A DNA stretch of 64,000 nt from Paenibacillus illinoisensis NBRC 15959 (GCF_004000925.1 NZ_BIME01000014.1:1-64000); one strand, 5' to 3'. Shown: positions 24,488-33,517, numbered from the stretch's first letter. The notes: a model not told the origin generated them from the sequence alone. Made by a program: numbers and translations.

Positions 24488-25585
24488 ATGAAAAAGAAAG
24501 ATACGAAATGGGTATGGCTAAGTGTTCTGCTTATATTTACATTGGCACTGTCCGCTTGCGGGATCAAAAAAGAACCAGCAGCAGCTCCAGCTTCCGGAGC
24601 ATCAGAGGACAAGCCCAAGACGGAGGCAGTGACTGGCCCGCTTAGTGGTAAACGAATTGCCCTAATCATGGAATTTAACACGGGCACATTCTCACAGCAG
24701 TATGTACAAGGCGTAAAAGAGGAAATTGAAAAATTCGGCGGTGAGCTAACTACATTTGTTGCTGATAATGATAAAGCCAAAATGGTTTCTTTGCTGGACA
24801 GCGCAATTAACCAGAAGTTCGATGCAATCTTGACGGATCACGGGGACTCGCTCCTGGAACCGGGTGTGAAAAAAGCAGTAGAACAAAACATTCCGGTAGT
24901 AGTCTTCGATGCAGCTATCCAAGTACCAGGGGCAACCGTACTGTCTCAGGATGACCAGAAGATGGCGGAACTTACACTGGAACAAATGAAAAAGGATATT
25001 AACGGCCAGGGGAATATCGTGAAAGTATGGGTGGCCGGATTCGCTCCTATGGAACGTCGCCAGATTGCTTACGGCGAATTCATGAAAGAGAATACGGACA
25101 TCAAGGAGATTGCCACATTTGGCTCAGCGCAAAACCCGGCTCTGGATACACAAGCCAAGATGGAAGCGATTCTGAAACAATATCCGAAAGGCGAAATCAC
25201 AGCCGTGTGGGCAGCGTGGGATGAGTTTGCCAAAGGTGCTGCACGTGCAATCCAGCAAGCGGGTCGTGATGAAATTAAAGTTTACGGTATCGATATGAGT
25301 GATGAGGATTTGCAAATGATTCAGGATCCGAAAAATCCTTGGGTTGCTTCCGCAGCGGTAGACCCGACAGACATTGGACGTGTTCAGGTACGTTACGCTT
25401 ATCAGAAACTGAACGGCGATGAGACTAAAGATCAGGTGGTCCTTAATCCGGTTTATGTTCAACGCGAAGCACTGCCTGAGACACAAATCTCTACTTCCGA
25501 ATTGTCCCAATATGTTGAGGGTTGGGGAGGAAGTACACAGGGCATCAAGGATTGGATGGCGGAATACGGAATCACTGCTAAATAA
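24488..25585 (+). CDS. Sugar-type ABC transporter substrate-binding lipoprotein
   Basis: 365 residues: signal peptide with lipobox LSAC (Cys at about residue 20), an Ala/Pro linker, and a LacI/RbsB-like periplasmic-binding fold (KRIALIMEFNTGTFSQQYVQGVKEEIEKFGG, then DAILTDHGD, VVVFDAAI, AVWAAWDEFAKGAARAIQQAG). Members bind ribose, galactose, xylose, autoinducer-2 or similar small sugars; the specific ligand cannot be read. First gene of a three-gene import operon; a weak terminator at 25600 follows, which would favour excess binding protein over the membrane parts. Confidence 0.9.
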   Translation: MKKKDTKWVWLSVLLIFTLALSACGIKKEPAAAPASGASEDKPKTEAVTGPLSGKRIALIMEFNTGTFSQQYVQGVKEEIEKFGGELTTFVADNDKAKMVSLLDSAINQKFDAILTDHGDSLLEPGVKKAVEQNIPVVVFDAAIQVPGATVLSQDDQKMAELTLEQMKKDINGQGNIVKVWVAGFAPMERRQIAYGEFMKENTDIKEIATFGSAQNPALDTQAKMEAILKQYPKGEITAVWAAWDEFAKGAARAIQQAGRDEIKVYGIDMSDEDLQMIQDPKNPWVASAAVDPTDIGRVQVRYAYQKLNGDETKDQVVLNPVYVQREALPETQISTSELSQYVEGWGGSTQGIKDWMAEYGITAK

Positions 25586-25599
25586 AGCAGCGTTAGTAG

Positions 25600-25623
25600 G
25601 CGCGCCGCAAGGTGCGCTTTTTT
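25600..25623 (+). terminator. Intra-operon attenuating hairpin
   Basis: GCGCGCC-GCAA-GGTGCGC with one G-T pair, followed by six T residues, lies between the binding-protein gene and the ATPase gene. Partial termination here would set the usual excess of binding protein. Confidence 0.7.
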
Positions 25624-25697
25624 CGCAGGCAGATATGTAAAACAACAGATTGTAAGGATAGCATGACTCCCTGGAGGAGGGATTGGAGGTTTACATC

Positions 25698-27215
25698 ATG
25701 ACAACTGCACCGATTTTGCTTCAAATGGAACATATTCATAAGCAGTTTGCTGGCATTCCTGCGCTAAAAGACGTTGATTTCTCTGTAAAAGGTGGAGAGA
25801 TTCATGCATTGCTTGGCGCCAATGGAGCAGGGAAAAGTACCTTGATGAAAATTCTGTCGGGTGCCTACCAACTGGATCAGGGCCAGATTCGTTTAAATGA
25901 TCAGCATTTACGTCTAAATTCACCGGGGGACGCTAAGGCAAACGGAATTCACTGTGTCTATCAGGAGGTCGATGCTGCACTGGTACCGCAGCTGACGGCT
26001 GCTGAGAACATTATGCTGGACCAGCTGGCTTCTCCAGTTGGTGGATGGTGGAAAAGCCCGCGTAAGCTCCAGCAGCGTGCTCTTGAGGCACTCAAAGAAT
26101 TGGGAGCAGACATTGCAGTTCAGAAAAAGGTAGCGGACCTTACACTTGCAGAGAAACAGATGATTCTGCTGGCGCGCATCCTGATTCAGGATGCCAAGGT
26201 GATTATTTTTGATGAACCGACTGCTCCGCTGAGCCAGGAAGAAACCGATGCCTTTTTCCGGATCGTTCATCTGTTAAAAGAACGGGGAGTAGCTTGCATT
26301 TTTATAACCCACCGGCTTGCTGAGGTGACTGGGCATTGTGATCGAGTGACCGTCATGAGAGACGGGCAGCATGTATTTACGGGTGAGGCGCGTGGACTAA
26401 CTGTCAATGACCTGGTCACACAAATGCTGGGCAAGCCATTCGAAGAGGAATTTCCGAAGACGGAAGCACCTATAGGCGAGGTAATCTTTGAAGCACGTGG
26501 ACTGCACCGGGGGATCAAGGTGAAGGGGGTTGATTTGTCTGTACGCCGTGGTGAGGTTCTGGCTGTTGTCGGTCTGGTCGGTGCGGGCAAAACGGAATGC
26601 TCCCGTCTTCTGATTGGAGCAGACCAGGTGGAGAAAGGGGATATTCGTTTAAACGATAAACCGCTTCGCTTCTCTCAGCCGGCGGATGCTGCAGCTTCAG
26701 GCATTGTTTCCGTACCCGAGGAACGTCGCAAGCAGGGGATTCTCATTCAGGAAAATGTGGAACGAAATTTGAGCCTGCCCTTGCTCGGACGTCTTAGTAC
26801 ATTCGGATTCGTGAGTCGCAAAAAGGAGCGGGAGAACGCGGAATCACTGGTTCAACAGCTCGGCATTAAAACATCTTCGGTACGTCAGGAAGTGAAGTAT
26901 CTGAGCGGAGGTAACCAGCAGAAAGTAGCTATTGGCAAATGGCTGAATGCGGACGCTGATGTCTTTATATTTGATGAACCTACCAAGGGCGTGGATATTG
27001 GAGCCAAAAGTGACATCTTTCGTATCATTAACGAGCTGGCGTTGGCAGGCAAGGCGGTCATCTATTTCACATGTGAGCTGGACGAGGGGCTCGGTATAGG
27101 AGACCGCATTGCAGTGATGTGTGAAGGGAAAATCGTAAAAGAATTCAAGCGTGGCGAGACCAACCAAGAACAACTGCTATACTACGCAAGCGGTGGACAA
27201 GAGGTGCAGGTATGA
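25698..27215 (+). CDS. Sugar ABC transporter, double ATP-binding subunit
   Basis: 505 residues with two fused nucleotide-binding domains, as in RbsA/MglA. The first has GANGAGKST, DLTLAEKQ as its signature loop and IIFDEPTAPLS; the second has a degenerate Walker A (GLVGAGKTE), the true signature LSGGNQQKV and FIFDEPTKGVDIGA. The RbsA family normally has one such weak site. The ATG at 25698 follows GGAGGT by seven bases. The stop overlaps the permease start (ATGA). Confidence 0.94.
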   Translation: MTTAPILLQMEHIHKQFAGIPALKDVDFSVKGGEIHALLGANGAGKSTLMKILSGAYQLDQGQIRLNDQHLRLNSPGDAKANGIHCVYQEVDAALVPQLTAAENIMLDQLASPVGGWWKSPRKLQQRALEALKELGADIAVQKKVADLTLAEKQMILLARILIQDAKVIIFDEPTAPLSQEETDAFFRIVHLLKERGVACIFITHRLAEVTGHCDRVTVMRDGQHVFTGEARGLTVNDLVTQMLGKPFEEEFPKTEAPIGEVIFEARGLHRGIKVKGVDLSVRRGEVLAVVGLVGAGKTECSRLLIGADQVEKGDIRLNDKPLRFSQPADAAASGIVSVPEERRKQGILIQENVERNLSLPLLGRLSTFGFVSRKKERENAESLVQQLGIKTSSVRQEVKYLSGGNQQKVAIGKWLNADADVFIFDEPTKGVDIGAKSDIFRIINELALAGKAVIYFTCELDEGLGIGDRIAVMCEGKIVKEFKRGETNQEQLLYYASGGQEVQV

Positions 27216-28198
27216 AGGACAAATCTATGGATTTTGCGTTCCGTTACGGGGCGATTATCGTTATTATCGGAGTTATTGCTTTTTTTGGCATCAAATTGCC
27301 TTACTTTTTTACCTACAGTAATCTGACTGACATTCTGGGGTCGATATCGATCGTGACCTTTGTGGCTATCGGTGTAACGTTATCTCTCATTGTGGATGGT
27401 TTCGATCTCTCGGTGGGGGCTACCGTCTCATTGACGACCGTTGTAACGGCATCGTTAATGATCTGGTATCAGCAGCCGCTCGCCGTTGTCATTATTGTTC
27501 CGCTCGTGATCGGTGCAGTCATTGGCCTCCTGAATGCTTTGTTGATTGTAAAACTGCGCATTCCTGATCTGCTCGCCACGCTGGCGACCATGTACATCAT
27601 TGGAGGTATTCACAAAACGTACGCGCAAGGGTATACCATTTATAATCATATGCAATTTCCTGATGGCAGCAAGGCGGCCGGAGAGATGGATCCTACGTTC
27701 TTGCTGATTGGTCAGGGGAAATGGCTCGGCATGCCTATATCGGTTATCCTCCTTCTCGTTGCAGTCATTGGTGTTCATATCTTTTTGACGTATACGAAAT
27801 ACGGACGCCAGATGTACGTTACTGGAGGCAATGAAGAGGCGGCGCGCTTGTCCGGAATCAAGGTGAAAAAGGTGCGTACGCTTGCTTATGTGGCTGCTGG
27901 CGTGTTTGCTGCAATAGGGGGCATTATCTACGCCTCCAAAGTGGGATCAGGACAGATTGATGCAGGATCTCCGTTGTTAATGGAATCCGTAGCAGCTGTG
28001 TTTGTAGGGTTCTCTGTCTTCGGTGCGGGTAAACCAAATGTTATCGGAACCTTCATTGGTTCAGTCCTGATTGGGGTACTGGTGAACGGTTTAACCATGA
28101 TGAATGTTCAGTATTTTACTCATGATATTGTAAAAGGTGGCGTCCTCGTGCTTGCCCTGGCGGTGACATTTTACGTGCTAAACCGCAACCGCACTTGA
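27212..28198 (+). CDS. Sugar ABC transporter permease (RbsC family)
   Basis: 328 residues, about eight to ten hydrophobic helices. Family signatures VDGFDLSVGATVSL, the cytoplasmic loop GGNEEAARLSGIKVKKVR and a C-terminal VGFSVFGAGKPNVIGTFIGS are clear. Translationally coupled to the ATPase gene. Together the three genes form a complete importer; no kinase, isomerase or regulator gene accompanies them, so the substrate is open. Confidence 0.92.
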   Translation: MKDKSMDFAFRYGAIIVIIGVIAFFGIKLPYFFTYSNLTDILGSISIVTFVAIGVTLSLIVDGFDLSVGATVSLTTVVTASLMIWYQQPLAVVIIVPLVIGAVIGLLNALLIVKLRIPDLLATLATMYIIGGIHKTYAQGYTIYNHMQFPDGSKAAGEMDPTFLLIGQGKWLGMPISVILLLVAVIGVHIFLTYTKYGRQMYVTGGNEEAARLSGIKVKKVRTLAYVAAGVFAAIGGIIYASKVGSGQIDAGSPLLMESVAAVFVGFSVFGAGKPNVIGTFIGSVLIGVLVNGLTMMNVQYFTHDIVKGGVLVLALAVTFYVLNRNRT

Positions 28199-28337
28199 AA
28201 TTGTGTGCTGTCTGTATTAGTATAAAATTTGTTCCGCGTCTGAAACGCGCTTGGTTTCAGGCGGCATTCTGCCGGAAATGACTGTTGACCGCAGGCGGAT
28301 AATTGTGTTCATCACGCTCAAGATGTACGTAGATTTT

Positions 28338-28366
28338 TTGCGTATGAACGTATATTTCGCTATAAA
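28338..28366 (+). promoter_or_regulatory. Probable hbs promoter
   Basis: TTGCGT (28338-28343), 17 bp, TATAAA (28361-28366), about 50 bp before the HU gene. Confidence 0.5.
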
Positions 28367-28416
28367 ACGGAAACACAGTATAACATTCAGGACATTGATT
28401 CAGGAGGTGAAAACAA

Positions 28417-28689
28417 ATGAACAAATCAGACTTGATTACACACGTGTCCGAAGCGACTGAATTGTCCAAAAAGGATGTAACGAAAGCGGTTGATGCCGTA
28501 TTCGAAGCAATCTCTGAGGCTCTTCAAAGCGGAGACAAAGTACAATTGGTTGGTTTTGGGAACTTCGAAGTTCGCGAGCGTTCTGCACGCAAAGGGCGTA
28601 ACCCGCAAACAGGTGAAGAAATCGAAATTCCTGCGAGCAAAATTCCTGCATTCAAACCAGGTAAAGCGCTCAAAGACGGAATTAAATAA
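28417..28689 (+). CDS. hbs: Nucleoid protein HU
   Basis: 90 residues, the standard size. The HU/IHF signature GFGNFEVRERSARKGRNPQTGEEI is present with its DNA-intercalating beta arm, and the fold begins MNKSDLITHVSEATELSKKD. Binds and bends DNA without strict sequence preference and compacts the nucleoid. Strong ribosome site CAGGAGGTGAAA. In Bacillus hbs directly follows spoIVA; here the ABC transporter separates them. Confidence 0.98.
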   Translation: MNKSDLITHVSEATELSKKDVTKAVDAVFEAISEALQSGDKVQLVGFGNFEVRERSARKGRNPQTGEEIEIPASKIPAFKPGKALKDGIK

Positions 28690-28715
28690 GATTTCTACAT
28701 ATTCCATATGTCAAA

Positions 28716-28750
28716 GAAAGGACCGTGACTCGTTCACGGCCTTTTCTTTT
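28716..28750. terminator. Bidirectional intrinsic terminator
   Basis: AAAGGaCCGTGA / TCACGGcCTTTT with a short loop, between hbs and a convergent small gene. Confidence 0.85.
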
Positions 28751-28755
28751 GTCTT

Positions 28756-28917
28756 CTAACGATGTGCCTCGCTGTTTTTTGTGTCCTCAGGGTCGTCCGG
28801 TTGCTTGCTGTAAGCGATCAATATCAGATCTTCTCCTGCTGATTCCGAAAGGTGCTGTTCAATGTCCTGTAGCTGATGAATATGCTCGTCTGTCAAGGTT
28901 GCAGGGGTGTACTTCAT
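28756..28917 (-). CDS. Small acidic hypothetical protein
   Basis: 53 residues from the ATG at 28917, preceded on the minus strand by AAAGGAG at eight bases. The product begins MKYTPATLTDEHIHQLQDIEQHL, has a predicted helix and an acidic disordered tail. No family recognised. A longer frame from 28968 lacks a ribosome site. Confidence 0.5.
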   Translation of the reverse strand: MKYTPATLTDEHIHQLQDIEQHLSESAGEDLILIAYSKQPDDPEDTKNSEAHR

Positions 28918-29066
28918 GCAGAGGCTCCTTTCTATGGAATGTATCCTGTAGTATGACCCGGTTCCCATAGATTATTGCAGCTTTACAAGCAAAACTCAGT
29001 TGACAAATGAATCAATCTTAATCATCATTAACGCTATTGAACAATTAGGAGAGGGGACGCTACGTA

Positions 29067-29288
29067 ATGGACCATCCAACCGGCAGTGATTACATTGTCA
29101 TTAAGGCAGAGGAAAACGGAGTTCAGGTCATCGGTTTGACGCGAGGACAGGACACGCGTTTTCATCATACCGAGAAGCTGGACAAAGGTGAAGTTATGAT
29201 TGCCCAGTTTACGAATCATACTTCCGCGATCAAAATCCGCGGTAAGGCTACCATGATTACAAAGCATGGCCAAATAGAATCAGAATAA
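29067..29288 (+). CDS. mtrB: Tryptophan RNA-binding attenuation protein (TRAP)
   Basis: 73 residues, near-identical in layout to B. subtilis MtrB: VIKAEENGVQVIGLTRG, then HHTEKLDKGEVMIAQFTNHTSAIKIRG. The three RNA-contacting residues Lys37, Lys56 and Arg58 are at the same positions as in B. subtilis. TRAP forms an 11-subunit ring that, with tryptophan bound between subunits, wraps GAG/TAG-repeat RNA and stops trp operon expression. A matching 11-triplet site lies in front of trpE in this window. Unlike Bacillus, folE (mtrA) is not upstream, so mtrB is an independent gene here. Ribosome site GGAGAGGGG. Confidence 0.97.
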   Translation: MDHPTGSDYIVIKAEENGVQVIGLTRGQDTRFHHTEKLDKGEVMIAQFTNHTSAIKIRGKATMITKHGQIESE

Positions 29289-29402
29289 AAGACGAGTTAA
29301 GAGTCTGTTGCATCAGAGCTAAGCGTCGTTTTACGGAAATCTCCTGCCTGTTCACGAAGTGGATTGGGGTAGAGCCAATACTTTGGGTATGAACGAAAAA
29401 TT

Positions 29403-29424
29403 GCAGGCATAGCCTGCTTTTTTT
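29403..29424 (+). terminator. Intrinsic terminator after mtrB
   Basis: GCAGGC-ATA-GCCTGC followed by seven T residues. Confidence 0.85.
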
Positions 29425-29492
29425 CATTGTACAATGAGGTATGAGCCTTTACCGGACAGACTACACTAACATGTAAAGGCAGGGAGGCATTT

Positions 29493-30044
29493 ATGAAACC
29501 GCGGATGATCGTGACGGCTTCGCTGCTGGCAACGGTTGCAGCAGTTTTCCTGTTGGTTGCTGTGCAAACCTTACATATGCGAACATTGGGCGGAGAGCGG
29601 GTACAGCCGGTATCTGCAGCTGAGCAAAAGCTGGAACTGTCTGACGAGAATTTGGTGGACGTTCTGAGCTCCATGCATTTGACTACACCGATTGCAAAAG
29701 TGGAGTGGAAGCAGTCCATTTTGAAACTGGATCTGAAGGTGACAGGTACCGGAACAAGTTACACCGAAATCTATGACAATATGGCAACGGTAGCAGAGCT
29801 TGGATTTCACGGTCTTGATAACGTAGAGCAAATACTGCTTCGTGTCATGGCAGAAGATGAGTGGCTGCACAAAAGGCATCTGCTGCTTGCTGCAGATATA
29901 CGAAGAAATGAGTGGCCAACAGATGCAATTGAAGCACTTCGAAATTGGAAAAGCCCCGTCTTATCCGGTGAAATAAAAGATTGGTTTCACATCATGGAGA
30001 CCGATCTGTGGAAGAAGCAATTCGAATTGTTGAACGAAGGGTAA
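29493..30044 (+). CDS. Hypothetical secreted or membrane-anchored protein
   Basis: 183 residues: N-terminal hydrophobic segment (about residues 6-25) acting as anchor or signal, then a soluble alpha-beta domain (VEWKQSILKLDLKVTG, YDNMATVAELGFHGLDNVEQILLRVM) and a helical C-terminus. No family recognised. It lies between mtrB and hepS, where Bacillus has no gene. Ribosome site GGCAGGGAGG. Confidence 0.7.
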   Translation: MKPRMIVTASLLATVAAVFLLVAVQTLHMRTLGGERVQPVSAAEQKLELSDENLVDVLSSMHLTTPIAKVEWKQSILKLDLKVTGTGTSYTEIYDNMATVAELGFHGLDNVEQILLRVMAEDEWLHKRHLLLAADIRRNEWPTDAIEALRNWKSPVLSGEIKDWFHIMETDLWKKQFELLNEG

Positions 30045-30145
30045 TAGAATAGCAGGATTCAGTGCGTGTCTGTTCAACATATGCTATAATATATAAGATT
30101 GTAGTGCAGAAATGGTTTAACAATGCAAAGGCTCGGAGGCTGAGA

Positions 30146-31009
30146 ATGAATTCATATCGCGTACCCCAACTAGCAAAAAAATATACGGATTACGACATGA
30201 TTCGACAACATACGGAAATACCACCGTTTCCGGATAGCCGGGCTCGTCTGCTGCAGGCGTTTGTGGGCCGTACAGATGAAAAGGAACATGATGAGCTGTA
30301 TGCTCTGGCTACCTCGCTCGTCCAGCTGGCCATGGATACGCATGATCGAATCGATACGATCTCCGGGGATCGGAAAGAGCAGGAGATGCGCTCACGCCAG
30401 TTGAATGTTCTTGCTGGTGATTATTTGAGCAGTCGCTTTTATCAGCTGCTTGCCCATGCGGGTCGTATTGAGATGATCGGCAAGCTCAGCGGTGCCGTAT
30501 CTGAAGTCAACGTGCGCAAGATGACGCTGTATGATCGGATGAAAAAGCTTCTCGTTTCGGCTGAAGAATACTTGCGTGAAACGGTACAGCTGAAGATGCA
30601 GCTGTTTCTTTCTTTTGCGGACATGATTGGATCAAAGGAACAGAAGCTATGGGAGAGTCTTCTTGCCGAATTCAGCTTGTGCGAGACCGTTGTGGAAGAG
30701 CTGCAGCGAATGAAAGACGCGAAGAAATTCAGCCATAGCTATGCTTTCTGGCATATATACAAGCAAGGTACAGCCGATGAGCGGAACGTGATTGGCCAGC
30801 CGGAGCCAGATATGCGGGCATGTGGGGCCATGGCAGTGAAGTATCAAATTGATGGGCTTCTGCTGGACAGGCTTCGTGAAAGTACAAACCGCATAAAGCT
30901 TTTGCTGCAGGAAGAACAAGACCAGCGGGGATTAGCTGAGCTGTATGCCATCTTGGAAACCTATTTGGGTTATCTGGAGCCTTCACACGCAGCAGTAAGG
31001 GAAGATTGA
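30146..31009 (+). CDS. hepS: Heptaprenyl diphosphate synthase component I
   Basis: The small non-catalytic subunit that works with HepT to make the C35 side chain of menaquinone. 287 helical residues beginning MNSYRVPQLAKKYTDYDMIRQH, with the middle LQAFVGRTDEKEHDELYALATSLVQLAMDTHDRID typical of the HepS/GerCA family. A TATAAT at 30084-30089 and GGAGG at 30135 suit the ATG at 30146; a longer frame from 30062 would cross the promoter. The stop is 11 bases before menG, so the two are one operon. Confidence 0.9.
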   Translation: MNSYRVPQLAKKYTDYDMIRQHTEIPPFPDSRARLLQAFVGRTDEKEHDELYALATSLVQLAMDTHDRIDTISGDRKEQEMRSRQLNVLAGDYLSSRFYQLLAHAGRIEMIGKLSGAVSEVNVRKMTLYDRMKKLLVSAEEYLRETVQLKMQLFLSFADMIGSKEQKLWESLLAEFSLCETVVEELQRMKDAKKFSHSYAFWHIYKQGTADERNVIGQPEPDMRACGAMAVKYQIDGLLLDRLRESTNRIKLLLQEEQDQRGLAELYAILETYLGYLEPSHAAVRED

Positions 31010-31020
31010 GGGGGAGACAA

Positions 31021-31749
31021 ATGGGGAGCGCAGAGTCGAAACCAAAAGAAGAGTTTGTCCATTCGGTGTTTCAGAGTATAGCCGGAAAATATGATGTCAT
31101 GAATGACATCCTGAGTTTCCGCAGGCATAAAGCCTGGCGCAAATTCACAATGAAGAAAATGAACATGTCCAAAGGGGATACAGGCTTAGATCTATGCTGC
31201 GGTACCTGTGACTGGACGCTGGCGATGGCAGAGGCAAGTGAAACAGGTCACATGCATGGACTGGACTTTAGCAGCAACATGCTTGAAGTCGGGCAGAACA
31301 AGGTTAATGCCGTAAACAGACAAAAGCAGATTACGCTTGTTCAGGGGAATGCCATGTCACTTCCTTTTGAAGATAATTCATTTGATTATGTTACCATTGG
31401 ATTTGGCCTTCGTAATGTTCCTGATCTGAGACAGGTTTTATCGGAGATGAAACGTGTAGTGAAACCAGGTGGCATGGTTGTGTGCCTGGAATTGTCCAAG
31501 CCGACATGGCAACCGTTTAAAGGTATTTATTATTTTTATTTTGAACAAGTACTGCCGAGACTTGCCAAATTGTTCGCCAAACGTTATGAGCAGTATAAGT
31601 GGCTGCCTGATTCATTGGCATTATTTCCGGGAAGGAAGGAACTGGCTACCATTTTCGAAGAAACCGGATTGAAGCAAGTGCAGGCCTATCCTCTGACCGG
31701 AGGCATCGCGGCATTGCATATTGGAACCAAGGAGAATCAGCATGTTTAG
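31021..31749 (+). CDS. menG: Demethylmenaquinone methyltransferase
   Basis: SAM-dependent C-methylation that completes menaquinone. 242 residues with the UbiE signatures YDVMNDILSFRRHKAWR, the SAM motif DLCCGTCDWTLAMA, FGLRNVPD and MKRVVKPGG. Position hepS-menG-(…)-hepT is as in Bacillus except for two inserted genes. ATG at 31021 follows GAGGGGGAG. The 3' end overlaps the next gene by 8 bases. Confidence 0.95.
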   Translation: MGSAESKPKEEFVHSVFQSIAGKYDVMNDILSFRRHKAWRKFTMKKMNMSKGDTGLDLCCGTCDWTLAMAEASETGHMHGLDFSSNMLEVGQNKVNAVNRQKQITLVQGNAMSLPFEDNSFDYVTIGFGLRNVPDLRQVLSEMKRVVKPGGMVVCLELSKPTWQPFKGIYYFYFEQVLPRLAKLFAKRYEQYKWLPDSLALFPGRKELATIFEETGLKQVQAYPLTGGIAALHIGTKENQHV

Positions 31750-32608
31750 GAAAATTCGCATCTTTTTAGAAATGATCAAAATTGAACATACGCTTTTTGC
31801 TTTACCTTTTGCATTTATGGGTGCCATTCTCGGGTCTATGGTCGTGAACGGAACGTTCCCAACCTGGATGCAGATTATGTGGGTGCTACTGGCCATGGTT
31901 GGTGCACGCAGTGCGGCATTTGGACTTAACCGGATGATTGACCAAGCGATCGACGGCAAAAATCCGCGGACGGCTATGCGTGCCATCCCAGCGGGCCTGC
32001 TCAAAAATGGCGAGGTTGTTATCTTTATTATTGTCTCGTTTGTACTGTTATTCTGGGCTTCATCCAATCTTAATGTGTTATCAATGCAATTACTGCCAAT
32101 TGCAGTGTTTATGACGGTATTGTACTCATACACCAAACGATTCACATGGCTCTGCCATGTTGTTCTAGGAATGACTATTGGCCTTGCTCCACTTGGAGGC
32201 TGGGTTGCTGTTACGGGGTCCATGGATTGGACAGCCATTGTGCTGTACGTTACGATTGTGTTCTGGACAGCAGGCTTTGATATTATTTATGCTTGTCAGG
32301 ACCTGGAATTCGACCAGGAAGAGGGGCTTCATTCCATTCCTTCCCGTTTCGGACTTATTAAATCGTTGAATATTGCCAAGTTCTTTCACATTATTACAGC
32401 CATCGGATTTTTGGCGCTTCTGTTGATGACGGATCTGAGCTGGTGGTATGGTGCAGGCATGCTGATTACATATGGTATTCTTTTCTATGAGCACTATATT
32501 GTATCGCCTAACGATATGAGTCGTGTACAGACGGCTTTCTTTACCATGAATAGTGTTTTGAGTCTGGTCGTATTTACCTTTACTTTGATAGACCTGGCGG
32601 TGAAATAA
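31742..32608 (+). CDS. UbiA-family prenyltransferase (4-hydroxybenzoate-type, possible MqnP)
   Basis: 288 residues, about eight membrane helices. First Asp-rich motif NRMIDQAID, second motif in CQDLEFDQEEG; both bind Mg-prenyl diphosphate. The sequence is UbiA/MqnP-like rather than MenA-like. It attaches a polyprenyl chain to an aromatic acid. Sitting between menG and a UbiX-like gene, within the hepS/hepT cluster, it fits the prenyltransferase step of the futalosine route to menaquinone; this pathway assignment is inference. ATG 31742 has AAGGAG at eight bases. Confidence 0.85.
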   Translation: MFRKIRIFLEMIKIEHTLFALPFAFMGAILGSMVVNGTFPTWMQIMWVLLAMVGARSAAFGLNRMIDQAIDGKNPRTAMRAIPAGLLKNGEVVIFIIVSFVLLFWASSNLNVLSMQLLPIAVFMTVLYSYTKRFTWLCHVVLGMTIGLAPLGGWVAVTGSMDWTAIVLYVTIVFWTAGFDIIYACQDLEFDQEEGLHSIPSRFGLIKSLNIAKFFHIITAIGFLALLLMTDLSWWYGAGMLITYGILFYEHYIVSPNDMSRVQTAFFTMNSVLSLVVFTFTLIDLAVK

Positions 32609-32610
32609 AC

Positions 32611-33228
32611 ATGCAGCAGCTGGACAATAAACGACTTGTTGTCGGAATTACCGGAGCCAGCGGAAGTATTTATGGCATAAGACTTATTGAAACGCTGCTC
32701 GGCCTGGATTTCACTGTTCATCTGGTGATTTCTAATGCCGGCTGGCGGGTTTTAAAAGAAGAAATGGATTGGGATGTCACGAATCGTGAAGGTGTGCTGG
32801 AAGAGAAATTCGGCGGCCTCGGCGGTTCGCTGGTTTATCATCCCGTTAGTGATATAGGGGCTTCGATTGCAAGCGGATCTTACCTGGCTGATGGCATGAT
32901 CATCATGCCATGCTCCATGGGCACACTTTCCTCCATCGCACAGGGGTCGTCAGACAATCTGATGTCTCGTGCTGCGGATGTCATGATGAAGGAGGCAAGG
33001 CCGCTAATTCTGGTGCCACGGGAGACTCCGCTGCATGCGATCCATCTGGAGAATATGCTCAAGCTCTCTCGCTTGGGTGTTCGAATGATTCCGGCCATGC
33101 CGGCTTTTTATCACAAACCTCAGACGATGGAAGAGTTGATTTTGTTTTTGGTAGGTAAAGTGCTGGATAGTTTGCGCATTCAGCATCAACTATTCGCAAG
33201 ATGGGGAGAACCGGATCAACGGGGCTAG
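32611..33228 (+). CDS. ubiX: UbiX-family flavin prenyltransferase
   Basis: 205 residues with the family signatures GITGASGSIYGIRL (FMN binding), MIIMPCSMGTLSSIAQGSSDNLMSRAADV and LVPRETPLHAIHLENM. Makes prenylated FMN, the cofactor of UbiD-type decarboxylases. Its place after the UbiA-like gene suggests it serves a UbiD-like decarboxylase in menaquinone synthesis; no such decarboxylase is in this window. Start ATG two bases after the previous stop. Confidence 0.93.
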   Translation: MQQLDNKRLVVGITGASGSIYGIRLIETLLGLDFTVHLVISNAGWRVLKEEMDWDVTNREGVLEEKFGGLGGSLVYHPVSDIGASIASGSYLADGMIIMPCSMGTLSSIAQGSSDNLMSRAADVMMKEARPLILVPRETPLHAIHLENMLKLSRLGVRMIPAMPAFYHKPQTMEELILFLVGKVLDSLRIQHQLFARWGEPDQRG

Positions 33229-33517
33229 CCGTTTTTTTCTATAACTGTTTGAACTTAATATGCAGGATATGACCTGCTCGCCCCGGTATCCCGGGGTATT
33301 GGTGAGCGCTGATGGTAGAGTTTCGGTGAACCACAGCCTTGACCCATGCTCCGGCAACTTCTGGATTTGTTTCAGAACAAGTCGAAGAGTTTAATTCCCG
33401 GATGTCAGCCATGACATTCGATGAAGTAAGTACGACTTAGTAGAACACAAGCAGGAACGGCAAGCCCTGGTTTTTCGTTATGCCTGCAGGCCCGACTTGC
33501 TGGAGGGGAAGGTAAGC
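33229..33517 (+). other. Untranslated stretch upstream of hepT
   Basis: About 290 bases without a supported gene. It contains several inverted repeats (e.g. CCCGG-TAT-CCCGGGG around 33282-33296) and no clear terminator or promoter. It could be a structured leader for the mini-ORF and hepT; nothing more specific can be said. Confidence 0.4.
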
